A program made the translations under genes and the position numbers. From NCBI GenBank assembly GCA_027322565.1, contig DAHVRG010000246.1:1-9673 (forward strand): 9,673 nt of DNA. The letters are read 5' to 3'. This DNA comes from Georgenia sp. GTDB lineage: Bacteria; Actinomycetota; Actinomycetes; Actinomycetales; Actinomycetaceae. Every line of letters starts with the position of its first letter. Within the stretch, counting starts at the first letter, position 1. The notes beneath the pieces are model-generated. The model saw only the letters and a program-made list of their open reading frames with translations, searched no databases and was not told the origin of the DNA. Below, piece by piece: positions 6,111-9,673 of the stretch.

Positions 6111-6368
6111 TCAGGTCTGACTCGGCAGGGCGCTGAACCACTCCGTGACGGCGGTGAGATCCACCGGCCCTGCACTACGCAGGGCGCGGGGAAGAGCCCG
6201 CCGCCGTTCGGCACGGTCCAGGCAGGCCCGGTCAGCGTGCAACCAGGCCCCCCGCCCAGGAGCGTCCGTCCGTTCGTCCACCACCGCGCGCTGCGAGTGG
6301 GGTACGAGGACGACCCGCACCAGGGCGGACCGCGGTGCCGTGGCTCGGCACCCCACGCACGTACGCAC
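6111..6368 (-). CDS. ylxR: YlxR/DUF448 family RNA-binding protein (RnpM-like)
   Basis: YlxR is a small nucleic-acid-binding protein encoded between nusA and infB in many bacteria; in Bacillus it has been linked to modulation of RNase P. The 85-residue product begins [20 protein letters not shown] and continues with the GRGAWLH motif (38-44), both diagnostic. The next stretch is basic ([13 protein letters not shown]). I chose GTG 6366-6368, preceded by GAGGGA, over an upstream tandem ATG (6405-6410). The extra 14 codons of the longer form end mostly in T, A or C (CCT CCT TCT TCC CCA CCT), unlike the G/C-ending codons of the rest, and that ATG has no Shine-Dalgarno. Extending to 6410 would give 99 residues and remains possible. 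The gap to the infB start is 125 nt. Confidence 0.88.
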   Translation of the reverse strand: MRTCVGCRATAPRSALVRVVLVPHSQRAVVDERTDAPGRGAWLHADRACLDRAERRRALPRALRSAGPVDLTAVTEWFSALPSQT

Positions 6369-6371
6369 CTG

Positions 6372-6377
6372 TCCCTC
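6372..6377 (-). promoter_or_regulatory. Shine-Dalgarno supporting the short ylxR start
   Basis: Minus-strand GAGGGA, then CAG, then the GTG at 6366-6368; measured from GAGG the spacer is 5 nt. The alternative ATG at 6408-6410 has no comparable purine block upstream. Confidence 0.5.
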
Positions 6378-6417
6378 GCCGGGAGGTGGGGAAGAAGGAG
6401 GCGTCATCATGGGATAC

Positions 6418-6431
6418 CGGGCCGTGGCCCG
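6418..6431 (-). promoter_or_regulatory. Small perfect hairpin upstream of ylxR
   Basis: Arms CGGGCC (6418-6423) and GGCCCG (6426-6431) flank GT. It sits 7 nt upstream of the alternative tandem ATG of ylxR and just downstream of a candidate -10 box. With 6-bp arms and a 2-nt loop it is weak as RNA and may be a DNA site or chance. Confidence 0.3.
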
Positions 6432-6437
6432 TCCGGC

Positions 6438-6443
6438 AGTCTA
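6438..6443 (-). promoter_or_regulatory. Candidate -10 box in the nusA-ylxR gap
   Basis: Minus-strand TAGACT fits TAnnnT in the 170-nt gap between the nusA stop and the chosen ylxR start. No good -35 is visible about 17 nt upstream. It would allow ylxR-infB transcription independent of rimP-nusA. Support is limited to the hexamer and the unusually wide gap. Confidence 0.25.
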
Positions 6444-6538
6444 CCCCCAGACGTCCGCCGGGGACACCGAGACAGCGCGGGAGGGTCCCCGGTGTCATTC
6501 CTCACAGCACCGCTCGCCGCCGCCCGGCGGGCATCGGT

Positions 6539-7522
6539 TCAGGCCTCGGGCTGCTCGTCCTCGGTGTCCGGGTGGATGTCGATCCGCCAGCCGGTGAGGC
6601 GGGCGGCGAGGCGGGCGTTCTGCCCCTCCTTGCCGATCGCCAGCGAGAGCTGGAAGTCGGGGACGACGACGCGCGCCGACCGCTCGTCCGGGTCGACGAT
6701 CTCGACGCTCGTCACGCGGGCCGGGGAGAGGGCGCTCGCGACGAAGCGTGCCGGGTCCTCGCTGTAGTCGACGATGTCGATCTTCTCTCCGCCGAGCTCG
6801 TTCATCACCGCCCGGACCCGCTGGCCCATCGGGCCGATGCAGGCGCCCTTGGCGTTGAGCCCCGGTACCGACGTCGCGACCGCGATCTTCGTGCGGTGCC
6901 CCGCCTCCCGCGCGAGGGCCTTGATCTCGACGGTGCCGTCGGCGACCTCCGGGACCTCGAGCGCGAAGAGCTCACGGACCAGGCCGGGGTGCGTCCGCGA
7001 GAGCGTGACGGAGGGACCCTTCGCACCGCGGCTGACGTCGAGCACGTAGGCGCGCAGCCGGTCCCCGTGCCGGTAGGTCTCGGTGGGGACCTGCTCGTGG
7101 GCGGGGAGCACCGCCTCGATGTCGCCGATGTCGACGAGCACCGTGCGCGGGTCGCGGCCCTGCTGGACGACGCCGGCGATGAGCGTGCCGGCGCGGTCTC
7201 GCAGGCTGCCCATGACCTGCTCGTCCTCGGCGTCCCGCAGCCGCTGGACGATGACGCTGCGGGCGGTGGCGGTGGCGATCCGGCCGAAGCCGCTCGGGGT
7301 GTCGTCGTACTCCCCCACCGGGTTGCCCTCCTCGTCCACCTCGGTGGCGAGGACGGCGACCCGCCCGGTCCGCCGGTCGACCTCCACGCGGGCCCGCTCC
7401 GCGGCTCCGGGGGTGCGGTGGTAGGCGAGCAGCAGCGCCTCCTCGATCGCTTCCACCAGCACGTCGAGGGGGATCTCGCGCTCGCTCTCGATCAGGCGCA
7501 GCGCCGCCATGTCGATGTCCAT
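6539..7522 (-). CDS. nusA: Transcription termination/antitermination factor NusA
   Basis: NusA binds RNA polymerase near the RNA exit channel and modulates pausing, intrinsic termination and rRNA antitermination. The 327-residue product is the short form, with an N-terminal polymerase-binding domain (about 1-105), an S1 domain (about 110-175) and two KH domains. The KH loops are visible as GPMG (230-233) and GKEG (297-300). There are no C-terminal acidic repeats of the E. coli type, which is normal for Actinobacteria. The ATG at 7520-7522 follows a strong GAGGAG Shine-Dalgarno that overlaps the rimP stop (7532-7534), with a gap of 9 nt, so the two genes are probably translationally coupled. 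A later in-frame ATG (codon 5) lacks its own Shine-Dalgarno. Confidence 0.96.
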   Translation of the reverse strand: MDIDMAALRLIESEREIPLDVLVEAIEEALLLAYHRTPGAAERARVEVDRRTGRVAVLATEVDEEGNPVGEYDDTPSGFGRIATATARSVIVQRLRDAEDEQVMGSLRDRAGTLIAGVVQQGRDPRTVLVDIGDIEAVLPAHEQVPTETYRHGDRLRAYVLDVSRGAKGPSVTLSRTHPGLVRELFALEVPEVADGTVEIKALAREAGHRTKIAVATSVPGLNAKGACIGPMGQRVRAVMNELGGEKIDIVDYSEDPARFVASALSPARVTSVEIVDPDERSARVVVPDFQLSLAIGKEGQNARLAARLTGWRIDIHPDTEDEQPEA

Positions 7523-7531
7523 GTGTCCTCC

Positions 7532-8020
7532 TCAGCCCTCGCCGGCACCCGGCGCCGGCCGCCCCAGCTCGGGCTCGACGGTGCCCGAGGTGATGTCCGC
7601 GAGCGCCACGACGCGGCGTGCGCCCTCAGTGTCGACGACGACGTCCTCACCGGCGACCTCGACGACGCGGCCGCGCACCGGTCCGGAGGTGGTCCGCAGC
7701 CGGACCAGCCGGCCCTGGGCGCGCCGGAAGTGGCGCGCCGTCGTGAGCGGCCGGCCGACCCCGGGGGTGGAGACCTCGAGGGTGTAGGCGCCGGGGACGA
7801 CGTCGGCCTCGTCGAGCGCGGTGGAGATGACCCGCGAGACGTCGGCGAGGGTGTCGGAACCCACACCGCCCGGTCCGTCGGGCAGGTCGACGACGACCCG
7901 GACGACGCTGCGGCGGCCGGCCGCCCCGACGGTCACGTCCTCGAGGAAGAGGCCGGCGTCGGCGACGACCGGCTCGAGGACGGTGCGCAGCGTCGCTGCG
8001 ACCTCCGACGGGCGGCGCAT
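7532..8020 (-). CDS. rimP: Ribosome maturation factor RimP
   Basis: RimP assists early assembly of the 30S subunit. The 162-residue product has the N-terminal alpha/beta domain (about 1-85), with LEDVTV and VVRVVVDLP, and the family signature YTLEVSTPGVGRPL (79-92). HFRRAQGRLVRL then leads into the small SH3-like C-terminal domain (about 98-148). The ATG at 8018-8020 is preceded by AGGAG with a spacer of about 6-7 nt. rimP is the first gene of the nusA-infB group proper, and the 67-nt gap upstream contains a candidate -10 box. Its stop codon overlaps the nusA Shine-Dalgarno region. Confidence 0.95.
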   Translation of the reverse strand: MRRPSEVAATLRTVLEPVVADAGLFLEDVTVGAAGRRSVVRVVVDLPDGPGGVGSDTLADVSRVISTALDEADVVPGAYTLEVSTPGVGRPLTTARHFRRAQGRLVRLRTTSGPVRGRVVEVAGEDVVVDTEGARRVVALADITSGTVEPELGRPAPGAGEG

Positions 8021-8056
8021 GGTGCACTCCTGGGGCTCGGGGTCCGGAACGCCAAC

Positions 8057-8062
8057 ACCTTA
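8057..8062 (-). promoter_or_regulatory. Candidate -10 box upstream of rimP
   Basis: Minus-strand TAAGGT fits TAnnnT about 36 nt upstream of the rimP ATG, in the only gap between the lipoprotein gene and rimP. The -35 region is not recognisable. A promoter here would fit the function of rimP as head of the ribosome-maturation cluster, but the evidence is a single hexamer. Confidence 0.3.
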
Positions 8063-8087
8063 CCCGGGAGGGCCTGCTCTGCCGCCG

Positions 8088-9041
8088 TCAGGACAGGCCG
8101 GGCAGCGCCGGTAGTGTCGCACTCCACGACCGCGCCGCGGCGGCGGCGTCCACCGCCGCGGCGAGGACGTCCGCGCGGCGCGCGCCGTCGGCGGCGAGCA
8201 GGGCGATGTAGGCGCGGACGACGTCGAGCTCCGCGGTCGCTGCGAGGGCGTGCTCGGATGTCGCCGTTCCCTGCGCGGCGGCCGTGATGTCGTAGGCGAC
8301 CTCGCGCCGGTCGTCCTCGGGGGCGACGGCGGAGGCGACCTCCTCGAGGTGGTCGGCACGCTCGACGGCACGGGTCCGCTCGGCGCCGGTGGTGCGGGCG
8401 GCGACGACCTCGAGGGCGTACCGGGCGGCGTCGAGGGCGACGGAGGTGTCGGGGTCGAGCTCGCCGGGGCCGGGCGCGGCCAGCGGCGCAGCGGGCAGGC
8501 CGCTCGCCTCCTCGCCGAGCGCAGCGGCGAGGTCCTGCGCGAGGTAGGTACGGGAGATCGCGACCGCGCCGAGGAGCCGGGCAAGGTCGCCGTCGTGCGC
8601 GACGGCGGCGTCGTGCGCCGCGAGGGCCGCCTCCTCGAGCAGGCCGAGGACGTCCGCCGGGGTGGCGTCCTCGCCTGTCGGGGTGGGGCTGGGGGTGGCG
8701 TCCGGCCCGGGGTGGGCGGTCGCGTCCGGCCCGGCACCCGGCCAGGGTGCCCAGACGCCACCCAGGGCGGTGCGGTGCTCGGCGGACGCCGCCTCGACGG
8801 CGGTGAGCACCGGGGTCAGGTCGGCGTCGGCAGACACGCCGGCGGCCGCCGCAGCGGCCCGGAGCTGCTCCGCGGTACGCGCGGCGTCCTGCCGGGCCTG
8901 CTCGGCCGCGTCCGCGACGGGCACCGCGGGCGGCGGCGTCTCGATCCGGACCCCGCAGCCGGCGAGCGCGAGACCAACGAGGAGCGCGGCGCCCGCGGTG
9001 CGCAGCCGGTGCGACGTGCTCCCCGGGTGTGTCGGCCGCAC
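8088..9041 (-). CDS. Putative lipoprotein with DUF4439 (ferritin-like) domain
   Basis: The function is unknown. The 317-residue product starts with a short charged segment, a hydrophobic signal helix (about 16-27) and a lipobox LAGC (26-29), so it should be exported, lipidated on Cys29 and held on the outer face of the cytoplasmic membrane. Next come an Ala-rich helical region (about 41-90), a Pro/Thr/Gly linker with repeated GPDAT (about 100-127), further helices, and a C-terminal helical domain (about 198-310). The tail, with ALDAARYALEVVAAR, AYIALLAADGARR and SWSATLPALPGLS, resembles DUF4439, a ferritin-like domain common in Actinobacteria beside proS. Metal binding is not demonstrable from this sequence. 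The start is GTG, 8 nt after the proS stop, with a GAGGG overlapping that stop. This suggests coupling to proS. Confidence 0.85.
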   Translation of the reverse strand: MRPTHPGSTSHRLRTAGAALLVGLALAGCGVRIETPPPAVPVADAAEQARQDAARTAEQLRAAAAAAGVSADADLTPVLTAVEAASAEHRTALGGVWAPWPGAGPDATAHPGPDATPSPTPTGEDATPADVLGLLEEAALAAHDAAVAHDGDLARLLGAVAISRTYLAQDLAAALGEEASGLPAAPLAAPGPGELDPDTSVALDAARYALEVVAARTTGAERTRAVERADHLEEVASAVAPEDDRREVAYDITAAAQGTATSEHALAATAELDVVRAYIALLAADGARRADVLAAAVDAAAAARSWSATLPALPGLS

Positions 9042-9049
9042 CGGCGCCC

Positions 9050-9673
9050 TCAGCAGTCGAGGGCGGCGTGGACGGCCGCGGCGACCGTCTCCACGGCCTC
9101 GCCGACCGGCACCTCCCGCCGCCCGCCGCTCGCCCGCTCGCGCAGCTCCACCGTGCCGTCGGCCAGGCCCCGCCCGACGACGAGCACGAGCGGGACGCCG
9201 AGCAGCTCGGCATCGGCGAACTTCACCCCGGCGGACATCCGCGGCCGGTCGTCGAGGAGCACCTCGACACCCCGGGCGGAGAGCTCCCCGCCGATCCGCT
9301 CCGCCTCGGCGAAGACCTGCTCGTCCTTGCCGGTGGCGACGATGTGGACGTGGTAGGGGGCGACGTTCATCGGCCAGGAGAGCCCGAGGTCGTCGCAGGT
9401 GGCCTCGGCGATCGCGGCGAGCGCGCGGCTCACCCCGATGCCGTAGGAGCCCATCGTCACGGTGACGGCCTTGCCGTTCTCGTCCAGGACGGAGAGCCCG
9501 AGGGCGTCGGCGTACTTGCGGCCCAGGGCGAAGACGTGGCCGATCTCGATGCCGCGGGCGAGCTCGAGCGGGCCCGAGCCGTCGGGCGCGGGGTCGCCGG
9601 CGCGCACCTCAGCGGCCTCGATGGTGCCGTCGGCGGTGAAGTCGCGGCCGGCGACGAGGCCGAAGACGTGCTT
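9050..9673 (-). CDS. proS: Prolyl-tRNA synthetase, C-terminal part, cut by window edge
   Basis: ProRS charges tRNA-Pro with proline. The 207 visible residues run to the stop; the N-terminal part lies beyond the right edge. The sequence contains [24 protein letters not shown], then class II motif 3 [17 protein letters not shown], then the anticodon-binding domain with [45 protein letters not shown]. The frame is open to position 9673 without a start, so the GTG at 9605-9607 is internal and not the gene start. The region before GIEIGHVF reads [11 protein letters not shown], lacking the CPxC-type cysteines of some bacterial ProRS, as in other actinobacterial sequences I recall. It is the most upstream gene of this run. 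Confidence 0.95.
   Translation of the reverse strand, partial: KHVFGLVAGRDFTADGTIEAAEVRAGDPAPDGSGPLELARGIEIGHVFALGRKYADALGLSVLDENGKAVTVTMGSYGIGVSRALAAIAEATCDDLGLSWPMNVAPYHVHIVATGKDEQVFAEAERIGGELSARGVEVLLDDRPRMSAGVKFADAELLGVPLVLVVGRGLADGTVELRERASGGRREVPVGEAVETVAAAVHAALDC

Noticed and set aside
2959..6120. A 1053-codon open frame on the plus strand
   Set aside because: It lies opposite infB and the rbfA end, has low-complexity composition, and matches no family. High-GC codon usage leaves long antisense frames open.
6335..8287. A 650-codon open frame on the plus strand
   Set aside because: It is antisense to ylxR, nusA, rimP and the lipoprotein gene, all of which have clear families and ribosome binding sites.
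7933..9213. A 426-codon minus-strand frame across the lipoprotein gene
   Set aside because: It is a different frame from the DUF4439-like lipoprotein, with arginine-rich low-complexity sequence and overlap with the proS end.
1..9673. tRNA, rRNA, riboswitch, prophage or defence island
   Set aside because: No cloverleaf, rRNA block, integrase or recognised riboswitch core was seen by eye. All long genes are housekeeping or transport. A covariance-model search could still find a short structured RNA in the gaps.

Overview
The window is about 70% G+C with strongly G/C-ending codons, and every supported gene lies on the minus strand. Gene order and protein types point to a high-GC actinobacterium, most likely Micrococcales (Intrasporangiaceae/Ornithinimicrobiaceae-like). 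That placement is inferred from gene content; no marker gene was compared.

Read in transcription order (right to left), the window holds: the 3' part of proS (prolyl-tRNA synthetase); a lipoprotein with a DUF4439-like ferritin-type domain; rimP; nusA; ylxR (DUF448, RnpM-like); infB (IF2); rbfA; a TSUP (TauE/SafE) membrane transporter; truB; and the 5' part of a concentrative nucleoside transporter (NupC/CNT), cut by the left edge. This is the conserved bacterial nusA-infB cluster. Its products join transcription elongation and antitermination (NusA), 30S maturation (RimP, RbfA), initiation (IF2), tRNA pseudouridylation (TruB) and possibly RNase P modulation (YlxR). Three genes are not part of the universal core: the lipoprotein, the TSUP transporter and the nucleoside transporter.

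The genes are closely spaced. Gaps of 8-9 nt (proS/lipoprotein, rimP/nusA, rbfA/TSUP) suggest translational coupling. Wider gaps of 67-170 nt hold most of the non-coding structure: a candidate -10 box before rimP; a candidate promoter and small hairpin before ylxR; a 10-bp perfect hairpin overlapping the infB Shine-Dalgarno; a 16-bp perfect hairpin between infB and rbfA; a 10-bp palindrome with the rbfA stop codon at its centre; and a possible leaderless promoter at truB.

The least expected signal is a degenerate 18-bp repeat family (consensus GGGAAGTGAGCTGTCGGC). It occurs as a four-unit array in the TSUP-truB gap, and again in the opposite orientation inside the nucleoside transporter gene at the left edge, where it is in frame and runs off the window. 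No new multi-gene defence, mobile or biosynthetic system is visible. This is a housekeeping locus with interesting regulatory and repeat detail. No tRNA, rRNA, CRISPR or insertion sequence was seen, and no gene-free stretch exceeds about 170 nt.
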